From assembly GCA_047967505.1 (NCBI GenBank), contig CM106540.1: a stretch of DNA of 64,000 bases. One strand, written 5' to 3'. The notes beneath the pieces are model-generated. The model saw nothing but the letters and a program-made list of their open reading frames with translations, was not told the DNA's origin and made no database searches. Below are positions 22,369 through 33,617 of the stretch, one piece after another; the stretch's first letter is position 1, and every line of letters starts with the position of its first letter. The position numbers were made by a program, and so were the translations under genes. Origin of the DNA: Dipteris shenzhenensis. Lineage: Eukaryota; Polypodiophyta; Polypodiopsida; Gleicheniales.

Positions 22369-23503
22369 ATGTCTGCAGACTTGGGGATGGGCAAAATGAT
22401 AGGACAAAACCTGTATCAAGTTTTTGAGCACTGTATATAGCTGTAGGTAGGCATATAGTTGTACACATCTAGGGTAGGTGTGGGCTTTTGGCATTTGTGG
22501 ATTTTCTTTCACAAGCATGATGGACTAATGTATAGTTTTTTGAGACAATAAAGTATGTTTTGTAGGGACTTCATGGGAAATGATGAAATGCAATGTCGTT
22601 GTACCAGACTTCCAAAGCAAGGGTGTCCAGTGTGTGGTCAAGTGAAATGTTTTTGGGGTCATGTAAATCAAGTCATGAAGGGTTTCTTTATTTTATTTTT
22701 CTGAGTCAATGTGCACTTGCATGCTACGGGAATTTGATATGTTTTGGTGCCCACGTCAAAGGGCTTTTCATTTGTGTGTACGGGGGTGCATGCAAGCTTT
22801 AATGTGCATGCTAATGTGTGTGGGAATTGTGTGACTAAAGGTCCAAAATGTGCATTTAATGTGCCTTGGGGGGATATTTGCATTTTTTAAATGGGAGTGG
22901 TAAAATGTCACTGATGAGGTGGCAAATTAGGATGAGGTGGCTGGACTGATTGGGAAGGCATCCTGCTCATGCAAAGGTGGCTACGTAGCAAGGAATGTAG
23001 AGCGTCTGGATTGCGATCGATCACGTGTAGAGAAATCCAGAATTTCTGAAGAAAAGAGGAAGCGATGCACGTAACTAGGAGTCTCGTAGATGAAAGCGCA
23101 AGACTAAGCACCCATCAAAAAAAGGCCTATGTACATGATGGGATGGGGATTTCTGACTGCATGCTTGGCACAAAGGGACTCCAAGTTTGGAAAGGATAAA
23201 CTCGGGGTGCTCCGTTGCTACAGCTACGTGGTGAATTTAGATCGAATGGGGGAGAAGGGCTATTGTGGACGCTGTTGGTTGTCTTCACGTAAGGAAATTT
23301 GTGAGCTTGTGTGCGCTGAGAAGACCTTGGCGCTGGAGATCTCCAGAAATAGCGAGCTGTTTGTAGTTCGCTGAGCATGGCTACCACACAGGCAGGACGG
23401 TCGTTGTTTGCACGTGAGCTGATGCAGAGAATGCGTGGTCTGGGCTGAGATCATATAGAAAGGCTGTTTTTTTTTCCTGATTGAGGAAGCTACCTGGCTA
23501 TGC
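22369..23503 (+). other. 3' non-coding region of the Ty3 element
   Basis: After the integrase remnant no frame of note is visible up to the right terminal repeat. It is GT-rich in places (22590-22880). No clear polypurine tract was found; a T run at 23469-23475 precedes the repeat by about 30 bp. Confidence 0.5.
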
Positions 23504-23966
23504 GGGTGATGCTATACATGTGAGCTAAGCTCTCCGTGAGAAATGAAGATAGCAGGGCTATTGCTGGAAGTGTGTTCTGTCGGGTTGCTGCATGGTTGGT
23601 GATGATTCATGGATTAGGACAGCTTGAGGCATAGCTGTGTATCATTTTCTGCTAGCTGAAGGACTTTGGGCAACAGAGACTCCATGAACTCCGTATGCAA
23701 AGAGATAGAGGGACCAAGGAATTGCAGGCTAAGGCACAATGGAACGTGACCTTTCATCGATGATGGTTGTCCTAAGCGAGCTGGGTAGTGATAGAGAAGG
23801 AGAGGAGGTGGCGCTGTTGCAGCTTTGTGGGAGTTACAAGCTCTTGTCCTTGATGGAAGCTTAGGAGTGTGGGCTGTGGGTTTATAGTATTCTGAGGCTG
23901 ACTGTTCTCTGAGTTTTGGGGGAAAGTTCAGTTCAGTTCTAAGTTTATCTGTTTCGGGCTGTGTAG
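23504..23966 (+). repeat. right terminal direct repeat of the Ty3 element
   Basis: 463 bp, about 96 percent identical to 18481-18941. No matching target duplication was found when 23966 is taken as the end, so the true LTR probably extends further right (see 23967-24239). Confidence 0.8.
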
Positions 23967-24239
23967 TCACTATGCATCTACCTCTGACTTCGAGTCTCTA
24001 CTCTCCCCTCTCCATATCCAACAAGTGACGAGGCTCAAGCTGCATCAAGCATCTTCATCTCTCTCCCTCTTTATCTCCATCAAGCACCTATATAACATGT
24101 TTGTACAAGTTTTAAAGCTTGTACAAGTACCTACTCCAAAACTCTAAAATCTCTGTCTTTTTTTTGGGTATCAAACGTACCATCGGACGTACACCTAAGA
24201 TTTTTTTGTTCGTTTAGTACGTATTGAACGTGATCGTAC
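23967..24239 (+). promoter_or_regulatory. possible remainder of the Ty3 LTR with a TATA box
   Basis: Continues the right repeat with no counterpart on the left. Holds CCTATATAACATG near 24088 and a palindromic CTTGTACAAG nearby, then a T run at about 24158-24166. This would fit promoter and R/U5 sequence of the same LTR, lost from the left copy. Inference only. Confidence 0.35.
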
Positions 24240-24733
24240 ATGTCAACTATGGGCCCGTCACTATGATGTGGCTGGACGAGAGATACGGAGACCATACACG
24301 ACACGTGGGATGACCAGAGCATGCACGATTGAGGTTCGACCTATCTCAGCCCTCCTCAGAGGAGACCACCAAAGACGAGGCATTACTCTCGATGTAGCCC
24401 ATCGGATACAGAGATCTAGGAGAGTGCGCCCCCCACCACCGCAGGAAACAGCCCGACAGACACAGATACATGAGCTCTTTGCATCACATCAGAGGACCAC
24501 CAGGAAGCCGGGTTATATAGAGCCTCCACATGTACTTGGAGCTTTGGTTCTTAGCAGTTGACTGCTCCTGTGTTTTTTCCTACTATATTTTATACTAGCT
24601 TTTTGCACGTTTGAATTTAAGCATTTTAGCACTTAGTACTCAGCAAGGGCCTTAGTAAGCCCTTTGCTTCAGCCCACAGTGGCTTGTATGGGTTACATAT
24701 ATCTTGTGTATTGTCTTTGTACGCCGGACGGGA
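24240..24733 (+). mobile_element. tail-LINE 3' region, copy facing right
   Basis: 24268-24558 keeps an Arg-rich C-terminal frame. 24633-24715 matches the 3' UTR of copies 1 and 2 (TAGTACTCAGCAAGGGCC, GCCCTTTGCTTCAGCCCAC, GGCTTGTATG). The terminal hairpin and tail are missing. It meets the oppositely oriented copy at 24770 tail to tail across a short G-rich GGGAGAGGTACGG repeat. Confidence 0.65.
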
Positions 24734-24769
24734 GGGAGAGGTACGGACAGGAGGGAGAGGTATGGGAGA

Positions 24770-25145
24770 GGGAGAGAGAGAGAGAGAAAGAAAGAAAGAA
24801 AGAAAGAAAGAAAGTTTATTAAAGTCTTCGGAAGACCGATGGGTCTATGAGACTGTGAAAAACTTGATACAATGAGCTGTGGTAGTGGAGCTACTAAACG
24901 AGCGTCCACACCAATGCAGAATGCAAAAAATGCAAAATGGTAGTACTAAATCCTAAGTACAACATAGTCATATCTCGATTGTATACATCAATCAATCTGA
25001 GCATCATCATCGACATCATCATAACCATCATCATCATCATCATCAGCAGTAGGACATCAGGATGGATGAGGCTGTGAAAGTGGAGGCATGAGGTCAGCAA
25101 GAGAGCGCTGTCGCCCCCCTAAGGGTGCCGTCCTGGTACGTCCTA
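24770..25145 (-). mobile_element. tail-LINE 3' end, minus strand
   Basis: On the minus strand it ends in GGTCTTCCGAAGACTTTAATAAA followed by (CTTT)n and (CT)n (plus-strand 24770-24815). The 5' end at about 25145 abuts the GAAA tail of the next copy. A (CAT)n stretch at 25003-25046 lies inside. The conserved block TCTCATAGACCCATC precedes the hairpin. Confidence 0.8.
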
Positions 25146-25690
25146 AGAGAAAGAAAGTTTATTAAAGTGTGCTAAAGATCGATGGGTCTATGAGACCGAA
25201 GGAAAACCTGATATAATGAGCAAAAGGGTGGAGCTACTAAGCGAGCATCCTAACACATGCTAGAAAACTGTGTAGACATAGTCAGTGATATCATAGTACA
25301 TGTCCATCATAATCATATACAACCATCTTGGCGTCATCATCCTCATGTGGAGACGTAGTCTTATCCAATACAATACAATAGACATACATAACATCAAGAT
25401 ACACCCAATGACGGATTAGGCAGTGTAGGCAAGAAGCTCGTGATGGATTGTTGTCTGCTATCTGGATGAGTAACCCGTCGTGCCCTCGTGGCCGCTACCC
25501 TCGATTCCTGACGAGTGCCACTGTAACCCCCGTTGCGGCCGCATCCCAAGTCTGGAAATAGAGGAGATGTCAGTGAGTGTAATCTGTGCGTCTGTCCTTT
25601 TTCGGGTGTGCCACATCTCGGTCTCAGGGTCTCTACCTCTCCTGCTAACCGTGGCTGGGCTCTCCCTGGAAGAACTCTGTGATTGTGCTC
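25146..25690 (-). mobile_element. tail-LINE 3' end, minus strand, next in array
   Basis: Tail AGAGAAAGAAAG (plus-strand 25146-25157), then the conserved 3' block (GATGGGTCTATGAGACCG, TGGAGCTACT), then sequence homologous to 45290-45560 of the long copy (GGAAGAACTCTGTGAT near the 5' end). The hairpin here is damaged. Its 5' end meets the tail of another copy at 25691. Confidence 0.75.
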
Positions 25691-25740
25691 AGAAAAGAAA
25701 AGAAAGGTGTATTAACGTCTTCAGGAGACCTCATGGGTGC
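25691..25740 (-). mobile_element. tail-LINE 3' terminus, very short copy
   Basis: Plus strand AGAAAAGAAAAGAAAGG, then TATTAACGTCTTCAGGAGACC. Only the tail, AATA-type signal and hairpin remain before the L1 ORF1 sequence starts. Confidence 0.6.
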
Positions 25741-26672
25741 CGATTGTCAGGGACTTAGGCTCCCACTTTGGCTGGGTTATGCATGACACTTTCGCCGATG
25801 TGGTTACTACGGCAGGAGCCCCCCGAGTCCGTGTGGCTGTGGCAGACCCAACGACTCTCCCTGCAGTGATTGAGATCGTGACAGACGCTTGCAGCATTAC
25901 CCATAGCATGGTAGTCACAGGACAGCCAGGCCAGTGCCTGAGGTGTCACGGCTTTGGGCACCTGGCTGCTATTTGCCCACGATTCTCCAGTTCCTCTCGG
26001 CCCCCCCCCCGCCCCCGCCCCCTCCCCCCCCCCTCCGGGCAGCCACGTCAGGAGGAGCAGAGGCAGCCGGAGTCTGGTCCAGAGATGGATGGCGGTTGGA
26101 TTGAGGTCAGAAGGAAAAGAGGAAAGAATAAGAAGATTTCCGAAAAAGGTAAGGAGGCAGAGGTTACCCAACCTGCAGCAGCACCTCAGAGACCTGACAG
26201 GCAGCCGCCCCAGGGTCCTAGGAGAGCTTCTTCTTCGACGATAGCCCGCCCTCCACAGCCTCAGATCCCCCTCTCTTCCGCTCCCCAGCCCCCTTCCACT
26301 CAGTCCCAGCCCCTTCCCCAGTCGCACCCCCCTCCTCCCGACCCGCAGCATCAACCCCCGCCTCTTCCTCTTCAGTCCCCTCCTCTTCCTTCTCAGCCCC
26401 AGTCCCAGGTTCAGCCCCATCCCCCCCCCCCCGCCTCTCTCAGCTCTCCTACAGTGTCAGCTGTACCGATGGTTCCTCAGCCGCGGGCAGCCCCCACTCC
26501 CCCTCCTCCACCCCCCCCTCTAGTCGCCTCCGTGGAGTCTGAGCTGCCTACCCCCCAGCCACCTCCCCCTTCCCCTCCACAGGCAGGACACCCCGAATCT
26601 ACACCACCCCTGGAGCAGTCTTCCCTGTCTGCTAGCCCCTCAGTTGCAGACTCTGGTGGGCCTCAGCTTTAG
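25741..26672 (+). CDS. L1 ORF1-like protein: RNA-binding end, CCHC knuckle, long Pro-rich tail
   Basis: An open frame of about 310 codons to the TAG at 26670. The N-terminus is truncated: it starts inside the region before the knuckle (HFGWVMHDTFADVV, PRVRVAVADP), which in plant L1 ORF1 follows the DUF4283 domain. The knuckle CLRCHGFGHLAAIC (CX2CX4HX4C, about residues 66-79) is intact. A basic segment (RRKRGKNKK) and about 170 residues dominated by Pro/Gln/Ser follow. ORF1 proteins bind the element RNA in the cytoplasmic particle. No in-frame stops, unlike ORF2 of the same element. Confidence 0.75.
25999..26040 (+). repeat. C-rich homopolymer block in L1 ORF1
   Basis: Runs of 9-10 C separated by single bases; on the opposite strand a strong G-quadruplex candidate. 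Encodes a Pro/Arg stretch. Confidence 0.75.
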
Positions 26673-27329
26673 GAGAGAGAGCTTCCTCGTGACTTCTACA
26701 GATCTGGCCCCTGGGACTACTTGGATGTGGCCGACCTTGGGACCTTCCTTGCTTGTCTCGACATCAGCATCTTCCTGCTCCGTAAAGGGGCGGATGGGAA
26801 GATCGCAGCCTTGGCCCCGAGGATGGCCCTAGCTTTGCTTTCACATTCCTCAGCGATGGCACTGAGACTTGGACAGACGACACGGTCTGGGAGGCTCTCA
26901 GAGAGCAGACGCACGCTCAGGTTTGCTCCTGGATAGGCCCGTCGGGTGGACAGCTTCTCGAGACTCAGTGGTCCGAGGGTGACGTGCGCCTACGGTGGCG
27001 TTGTGCCGCCAAACGCTTCAGATTGATTGTGATCCTCAGGCCCCCTCTGTCGTGGCCCCTTCCTCAGGATGTCAGAGCCTGGACTCCTCAGAAACTCCGA
27101 GCCTTTTACGGGATGACTACTTCAGAGATCTCGAGTTGGCTCGAGAAAGCGTTTGTTCATGGCACTAAAGGCCTCACGCCTTTGCTAAAGGTTTTAAAGA
27201 ACGGGAGGACGACCCCGCCTCCCCCTCCAAACCCTCTCATAAGCGTCAGCGCCTCCATTCCGAAATGTCAGCTTCTTCATCGACATCAGCCGCGAGCAGA
27301 TAGCTGTTCGCAGCCTACCAGTCCTCACC
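26673..27329 (+). pseudogene. extra open region between L1 ORF1 and ORF2, function not recognised
   Basis: Two overlapping open frames: 26676-26936 (DFYRSGPWDYLDVADLGTF, then FLLRKGADGK) and 26786-27394 (DGPSFAFTFLSDGTETW, WEALREQTHAQVCSW, VRLRWRCAAKRF, PQDVRAWTPQKLRAFYG). Together they look like one Trp-rich domain of about 150 residues broken by a frameshift near 26790. The other long L1 of the window has nothing like it here, although it is truncated. It may be the distal part of ORF1 or a separate ORF. No domain name can be given with confidence. Confidence 0.45.
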
Positions 27330-30300
27330 ATGAGCTTACACCTTGTCTCCTGGAATGTGAACGGGTTTCATTCTTCTGGCACCCATGGTCCTAGGAAGCT
27401 CATCTTGAGACAGGAACTTCAGCCAACAGTTATTGGTCGCTTGGATATACTTCTGCTCCAGGAGCACAAGCTTTCTTTGGCTCATTCCCGTAGCTGCGGG
27501 AAGATTCTCCCTGGACGCTCTCACACTTATTGGGAGCCCTCAATCGGCGCACAGGGGAGGAGTGGCGGTGTCTGTACTTCCGTGTGCGAGCTGTTAGCCC
27601 AGGGAGTTTTTGGTCATGGTACGTTGATCCCAGGCCGGGCACTTTGGGTAGGCCTAGAGTTGGAGGGTTCCAGAATAGGAATCCTCAACATCTATGCTCC
27701 CACAGACCTCCGATGCAGAGCCACTTTTTGGAGAACACTCACAGGGATTCTCCCAGACATGGATTCCTGGATTGTTGGAGGTGACTTCAACAATCTGGAG
27801 ACCTTGGAGGACCAGCAGGGCAGAGGACCAGAGTTTACAGGTATGGCTCAGGCAGAGCAGTCCGCTTGGGACTCCTTTATCTTCGCGACAGGAGGTAGGG
27901 ACAGCTGGAGAGACCCGTCCTTTCGCCGTTGGCACAGGAGCTTGGACTTCTCGTGGGGCTTCCGCAGGGAAGGAGGCAGACTCTTGGAGAGACTGGATAG
28001 ATTTTATGTCAGTGATTGGGCCATCAGCAGAGGTGGTCAGACGGGTATAGTGCCAGGGACGACACTTTCCGACCACGCGCCTGTGCTCTTATCTTTAGAC
28101 TCGGCAGCTCAGTCCCTCCCTCCCCGTTGGTGCCGGATTCCCGACTCCATCTTCTCGAGGGAGGACGTGCACAGCAGTATCGGTAGCCTTTGGGACAGAG
28201 ATTAGGGCGAGTGCGTGGATCTGGTTGATTCGGTGGCACAGGCTTTGCAGGAGTCCAGCCAGATCTGCCAGCTCATAGCCCTTCAGGTTCGACAAGAGTG
28301 GTGGGGCAGAGAGAGCTCTTCGTAGGGACCTCGCTTCCATTCAGCGACTCCAGCAGGCAGCCCCGGGCTCGGAGGAGCCAGGCCCTTCGAGCTAGAGCCC
28401 TTCTTGAGGAGACTCTCCAGCGCCACTCAGAGTTTTCCTATCACGCCTCCGTCTCATTCTGGGCCCGGAAGGGCGACCGGATGTACAGGGAGTTCTTCAG
28501 GACGCATGGCCAGAGAGCAGCAGGGGATCAGCTACGGAGTCTTAGGACAGCAGAGGGGCACATGTTACCGATCCGGGTGAGGTCTTGGGGTTGGCTACCG
28601 ACTTCTACAGGACTCTTTTCCAGCAGGAGCAGCTTGCCCCTCGCACTCGACGTTCCCGCGAGGAGGTGTGGAGGCATATTCCAGCCCTGGTTCAGCCCAG
28701 CATGCAGGCGACGTTGTTGGCACCGTTCACTACTAACGAGATGTTGGAGGCCTTGATGGCCATCGATGGGCAAAAATGCCCTGGCGAGGATGGGCTATCT
28801 CGCGCTTTCTTCACCTCCTTCTGGGATCAGATCCATCAGCCCCTACTAGCAGCCCTCCAGAGGATTTTCAGCAGCGGATATATGCCTGAGAGCCTCTCCT
28901 CGGGACTGATTTGCCTCATCCCGAAGGGAGGAGATCATCAGGAGATCCGTCAGTGGCGACCGATCACCCTCCTCACCACTGCCTACAAAATCCTTGCCAA
29001 GATGATCAGCGCCAGAGTTCGGCCTCTACTTCCTGACCTCATTCATGACACTCAGACAGGCTTTGTCCAGGATCGCAGTATCCTGGATAATGTCTTCACT
29101 TTCTCAGAGGCGGCGGAGTGGGCTCAGCACAGTGGGTCACATTTAGCCATCCTACTTCTCGACTTTGAGAAGGCCTACGATCGAGTGGACTGGTCCTTCC
29201 TGGAGGGTACGCTGGAGCGACTGGGGTTCCCAGCAGGATGGATTCAAGGTATTTCAGCGTTATACAAGACAGCTTCCAGCAGGGTCATTATCGGCGGCAG
29301 GATGGGAGAGCGATTTCGTTTGGAGAGATCAGTGCGTCAGGGTTGCCCCCTTGCTCCTTACCTGTTTCTATTCTTCGCCGAGGCCATGACATATTACCTT
29401 CGGGCGAGGTCGACCGGGATCCGGGGTGTTCGCCTTTCCATCAGGGAGGACACGGAGCTCCTGGATTCAGAGTATGCACATGACACAGCACTGTATGTTC
29501 AGGATGATGAGATGATGATGGAGAGGGTGAGGCTGGCCCTAGAGGTCTTCTGTTCGGCTGCCGGGGCGAAAATCAATTGGAACAAATCAGTTGGTTTTCT
29601 CACAAATCCCGGGGCATGCTCATAGTGGGGGAGGTTTTTGGGTTTCAGGTGGATCCCGCGGGGACAGACAGCTAGATATCTCGGCTTTCAGGTCGGCCTG
29701 GATATCACGCCAGCTCAGCAGTTTCTTCCAGTGCTAGATTCCATTCGACGGAAGCTGGCTTTCTGGAGCACTGCTAAGCTCTCTCTGGCAGGTCGTGCTC
29801 TTGTAGTCAACCAGGTTCTCCTAGCCACGGCATGGTATGTGGCCTCTTGTTGGTGTTTCTCGAGATCCAGCGTGGCATAGCTTAGGAGGTTGGTCCGGAA
29901 TTTCCTGTGGTCTGGGGGGGACGGTCACAGAGATACCAGAGCCAGGGTTGCCTGGCAGACAATCATTCTTCCGCAAGCTGAGGGTGGCTTGGAGGTCATC
30001 GATCCTGAGCTTCAGAGTCAAGCCTTGCTGGGCAAGTTGGTTATCCGCGGTTTGACCCCAAGGGGGCAAACGTGGAAGATGCTACTTCAGCAGGGGGTCG
30101 GTTCTTGTGTCCCGCGCCGAGGTGGAGAGTGGCTATCGTCTCTCAGGTGGATCTTCACCTCTGCCCCGCTCACTCAGCCCCGCTCCCCACTCGTTTGTAG
30201 CCTTCTCATGGTTTGGAGGCGGCTCCGCCTCAGTCTCATACAGACTCCTCCTAGCTGTCAGGAGGAGATCGATCGCCAGCCGCTCATCTGGAACGATCAG

Positions 30301-31746
30301 GTCAGAGATGTCGAGGGCCTTCAGCTGGGGAAGAGATCACACATCAGGTGGGACGGTTGGATGCGGGAGCCAGCCCGGTCCCTTCGAGTTTAAAGGGACA
30401 CGTACAGACACTTGGAGACCGCTGCTCTAGCAGTCGCAGCTGGAGGTGCCCGTGGAGCTCAGGCGAGATGCACGGAGTTAGACGGAGCGATTCCAGCCGG
30501 TTGGTTGGTTCCACCCGAGAGTCAGATCCTCATGCCTGGTGACGACCGTTGGCTGGGACAGTTCACCCCCCGTGGCATCCCACTGGTGGTTGCAGGTCGG
30601 ATGGACAACACCTCTGTTTCCTTCTTCACGGTTATGGGGGACGGCCGACTCAGGAGAGAGGATGTGCTCATCGACCCCCTACTCCCATGGCAGAGGGTTC
30701 GGGTCGTAGGCCTTGTGGGGAAGGTTTGGCGGACCGATCCCAGCATAGAGCAGGATCAGTTGCAGTTATGGCGACTCTAGCTCTGGGAGAGGCGGGCCTT
30801 GTCAGAGCTTGATTGGGACCCAGGAGAGTGGAGATGGCCAGAGATTGTGACAGGTCAGGGGCCGACCTCTTTCTTCGCCTACAGCACGACATTGGGCAGG
30901 AGAGTTCTCGGGAGGATACAGAGCCGCCCACCCACCCAGCGGCCCAGTTGGTATGCTCAGGGTATCTCCAGGCTATTTTTGCAGGCCTTCTGGAAGGCCT
31001 TGTGGGAGAGCTGGCGGCCGCGGAAGATATCCTACTTCCTTTGGCTTCTCGCTCATAAAGGTCTTCCAGTGGGGAGCTGGTTGCGGCAGGTTGGTCAGGA
31101 TGGACGTTGTCAGATCTGTCATGAGGACGAGGAGTCACCAAAACACTGCCTGTGGAGCTGCACTCGCGCCCAGGAAGTGTGGAGGTGGACATTCGGGATT
31201 CTTACTCGCGCAGCACCGGAGTTGGGCTTGATCACTTGGGGCGCGTTCTGCTGGTGCAGCACCGCACCTGGCTTTCATCAGTTGTTGGAGGCATGTCCGC
31301 AGGACCCCACGTTCCTTATCACACAAGGGACTTGGGAGCCGCTCGAGAGCATTCCGCCGCACCTGACAGAGGCTGACACAGGATCTCAGGAGAGGCAACC
31401 AGTCTGGGAGATTATTAGCAACATCGTAGGATGGCACATTTGGACCTCGCGCTACGCGCAGATCCTCGGTGGTACCTCCCTTTCGACTGCCCAGGTCATG
31501 GCCGACATCTGGAGTGAGATTATACACACCCTCAGAGGCCAGTGGGACCAGATACAGGGAGACTCCTGGGCTGGCCGGGAGAAGCGGAGACGTTTCCTCC
31601 GTGACTGGGACACACAGGGCCTCTTCTTCGAGCATACCTCGCAGGGCCTTCAGTGGCGCTATTCACCACCTCCTTGGCTGTTCATTCACACTCGCCTCCG
31701 TGAGAGAGAGCTTTACTTTTTTGTTTCCTTTTTGGGCTGCGTCTGA
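27330..31746 (+). pseudogene. L1 ORF2 (endonuclease - RT - zinc knuckle), catalytic residue lost
   Basis: 27330-28205: APE endonuclease (LVSWNVNGF, LLQEHK, LNIYAPTD, WIVGGDFNNLE, ERLDRFYVSDW, LSDHAPV). TAG at 28203 ends this frame. After frame changes, 28585-29625 gives RT (PGEDGLSRAFF, WRPITLLTTAYKILAK, LLLDFEKAYDRVDW, SVRQGCPLAPYLF), but the catalytic box reads YAHDTALYV: the first Asp of YADD is His. 29626-31746 continues (ARYLGFQVGLD, CQICHEDEESPKHCLWSC, VGWHIWTSRYAQILGGT) with stops at 29623, 29878, 30391 and 30778. The element is dead both by nonsense codons and at the active site. Confidence 0.88.
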
Positions 31747-31839
31747 TTTGTGAACGCAGACCCGTCAGTTGCAAAGCTGACCTCATGTATCTTGTTTTCG
31801 AAGTAATATAATCAGCACTGTTTTTTCGGCAAAAAAAGA

Positions 31840-32040
31840 GTGTGTGTGCCTATCCTATAAAGGCATTGTACTTTCTCATGTCAAATCATCAAGCCTCAAG
31901 CCTTTCTTGATCATGTAAGTACTTTGCTTGGTTGTACATTTCTTTCTAGCATTATTTCAGTTCCATTATGTTTTCCTAGTCTTGCTTTTCTACTTTCCTT
32001 TCCATTCCATGTCTTGCATCTTCAATCAGCCCAATCCAGC
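31840..32040 (+). repeat. partial LTR of the copia family also present at 60718-61050
   Basis: CTATAAAGGCATTGTACTTTC and the following 120 bp align with the reverse complement of 60750-60910, including the TATA box CTATAAAGG and a GTGTGTG tract before it. Only the promoter/R/U5 half is present. It begins directly after the poly(A) of the L1 at 31838. Confidence 0.7.
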
Positions 32041-32440
32041 CCTAGATAATTGCACCCAGCTTCTCCAGTCCAATATGGCCTAATCCCCCCCTTTTATCAT
32101 CCCCATCGCAAGACCTTACCAAGCGCTCATGCAATCGCATCATCCATCGACCTCATCGAATCTCCTACGTTAGGTACCTTCCTCAAACAACTGGCTGATA
32201 AACGATTTCCAGATTCTCATACAATAATCCAACATCGAATTCCTTCTCCTAAAGGCAAACCCCCGGGGAATCTCAAATAGCCAAAGAAATCCAGCGATTT
32301 CACTAGTTACCAGCACATAACAACCAACCCAATATATTCGTCTTGAACAGAAAGGAGAATCTCAAAATCCTACACAAATATGAGAATTGTACCTAGAAAT
32401 CTCTTGCGCTACTTTACCTCTCTACCAGTCGTGAAAGGGC
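32041..32440. other. no recognisable gene
   Basis: Pyrimidine-rich sequence between two LTR pieces. Given the primer binding site at 32441-32453 it is probably leader and internal sequence of a minus-strand LTR element, but no gag or pol frame is visible. Confidence 0.4.
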
Positions 32441-32453
32441 GGCTCTGATACCA
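32441..32453 (-). promoter_or_regulatory. primer binding site (initiator tRNA-Met) of an LTR relic
   Basis: The minus strand reads TGGTATCAGAGCC two bases downstream of an LTR end (TGACACG on the plus strand at 32456). Confidence 0.8.
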
Positions 32454-32455
32454 AA

Positions 32456-32948
32456 TGACACGACCCCGTAGGATCTAACCCTAACATTGAAGTGGAATCT
32501 CGTCCTCAATCCACCCAAAATCAAAGTGTAGGTGCCTCGATCCACCCGACCACCCCCGAGCACATGGGCTACAACTCGACTCATCCATAGGCCGGTATCT
32601 AACCCAAGCGTTCCATACCACCTAATCCCGTCTAGAGGACCCTCAATACACCACCTATGATCCGCCATGTAGATGGCCAAAGTCTCGGCCTGGGTCAAGC
32701 CCCATCCATTAGTTGAGGAGTGCTGAATTGACCTACACAATAGCACTGGCCCTCCCTCTATATAGAAGGAAACCCACTATAGATAGCATGATGCTATGAA
32801 TGGCTCCCTCTATATAAAGCGAGCACTATATATGAAGTATATAGCAATCTCAACTAAAAATAGCCATCCAGCCCTACGCTATCCCGTAACCCACGTTCAC
32901 TTGATATCCAACCCTAGGTACACCATGCACATGACACCTAAGGACACA
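32456..32948 (-). repeat. 5' LTR of a minus-strand LTR element, right border uncertain
   Basis: The left border is set by the adjacent PBS. Holds two TATA-like repeats (CCCTCTATATAGAAGG near 32753 and CTCCCTCTATATAAAGCG near 32803). A possible start TGTGTCC on the minus strand lies at 32948. No second LTR was found in the window. Confidence 0.45.
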
Positions 32949-32969
32949 ACCCATTAGAGTGACGGTGGC

Positions 32970-33327
32970 ATTTGTCTGACAGAGAGCTAATGCAAGGTGG
33001 CCACAAAGTACCACACACGTGGATCGACAGCAGCGCTCTATCACAGGTTTTATCTCTTATCGACGCTAGCCTCCACCGGCGCCACCATCTGCTGAGATCT
33101 TATGCATTCTCAACTGGCCAATGGATCTGGTCCCTCAGACAGCATACAAAGGACTATCACATTGACGCCACATTGTATATCTATCTTTTTTTCAATGGGG
33201 TTTTTTTAGATATTTGTATTCGTGGGCATGGATGCCCGCTATATGACTCCACCCGTATAGGTTTTTCTCATTGTATGTTGTTTTCCAGTCTCATAGGCCC
33301 CTCGGTCTTTCAAAGACTTCAAAAAGT

Positions 33328-33365
<38 letters not shown>
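32970..33365 (+). mobile_element. tail-LINE 3' end
   Basis: Ends with CAGTCTCATAGGCCCCTCGGTCTTTCAAAGACTTCAAAAAG, the conserved 3' block with a near-hairpin (GTCTTTCAAAGAC), then (TC)n at 33328-33350 and (AC)n to 33365. The upstream body (an open frame from 32972) has no recognisable domain; its 5' limit is a guess. Confidence 0.55.
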
Positions 33366-33617
33366 AAAGTCACAAAAAAGCGTGTTTCAGGAGTGAGCAA
33401 ACCCCAACACATTTCAAGCAAGAAAATGTTTGACCGAAACTTGGCAAAACATGTGTACAATATGGCTTTTCGTACAGAAAATCATTTTTCTTCAAAGACA
33501 AACAATGTATATAATAAGAGCAGGGATGCAAAACTGTTTGAAATCCTGCAATTCACAAAGGTGAGCATTGAACCTCAAAACAGCTAACAAGATTGAGGTG
33601 TTCTGGAGATAACTCAC
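33366..33617 (-). other. WD40 gene intron, 5' end of the 26-kb intron
   Basis: AT-rich sequence adjoining exon C. An acceptor-like GAATTGCAG near 33561 followed by a phase-compatible stretch that stops after about 20 codons could serve as an alternative terminal exon; not supported further. Confidence 0.4.

Larger units (their letters stand above)
25741..31838 (+). mobile_element. second long L1-type LINE
   Basis: About 6.1 kb on the plus strand, from a 5'-truncated ORF1 to a 3' end with TTTTTTCGGCAAAAAAA (poly(A) at 31831-31838), the same terminal motif as the other L1 copies. GC-rich compared with its neighbours. Contains ORF1, an extra open region and ORF2. No target duplication could be assigned. 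Confidence 0.85.

Noticed and set aside
24894-25100. Minus-strand frame with poly-Met
   Set aside because: Only a (CAT)n trinucleotide repeat inside a LINE 3' end.
25755-26420. 221-codon Arg/Gly/Leu-rich minus-strand frame opposite L1 ORF1
   Set aside because: Antisense shadow of the C-rich, Pro-coding ORF1.
33514-33561. Acceptor-like GAATTGCAG after exon C with a phase-compatible stretch
   Set aside because: It gives about 20 non-WD40 residues and a stop, while 7348-7390 continues the WD40 pattern in the same phase. It could at most be an alternative terminal exon.
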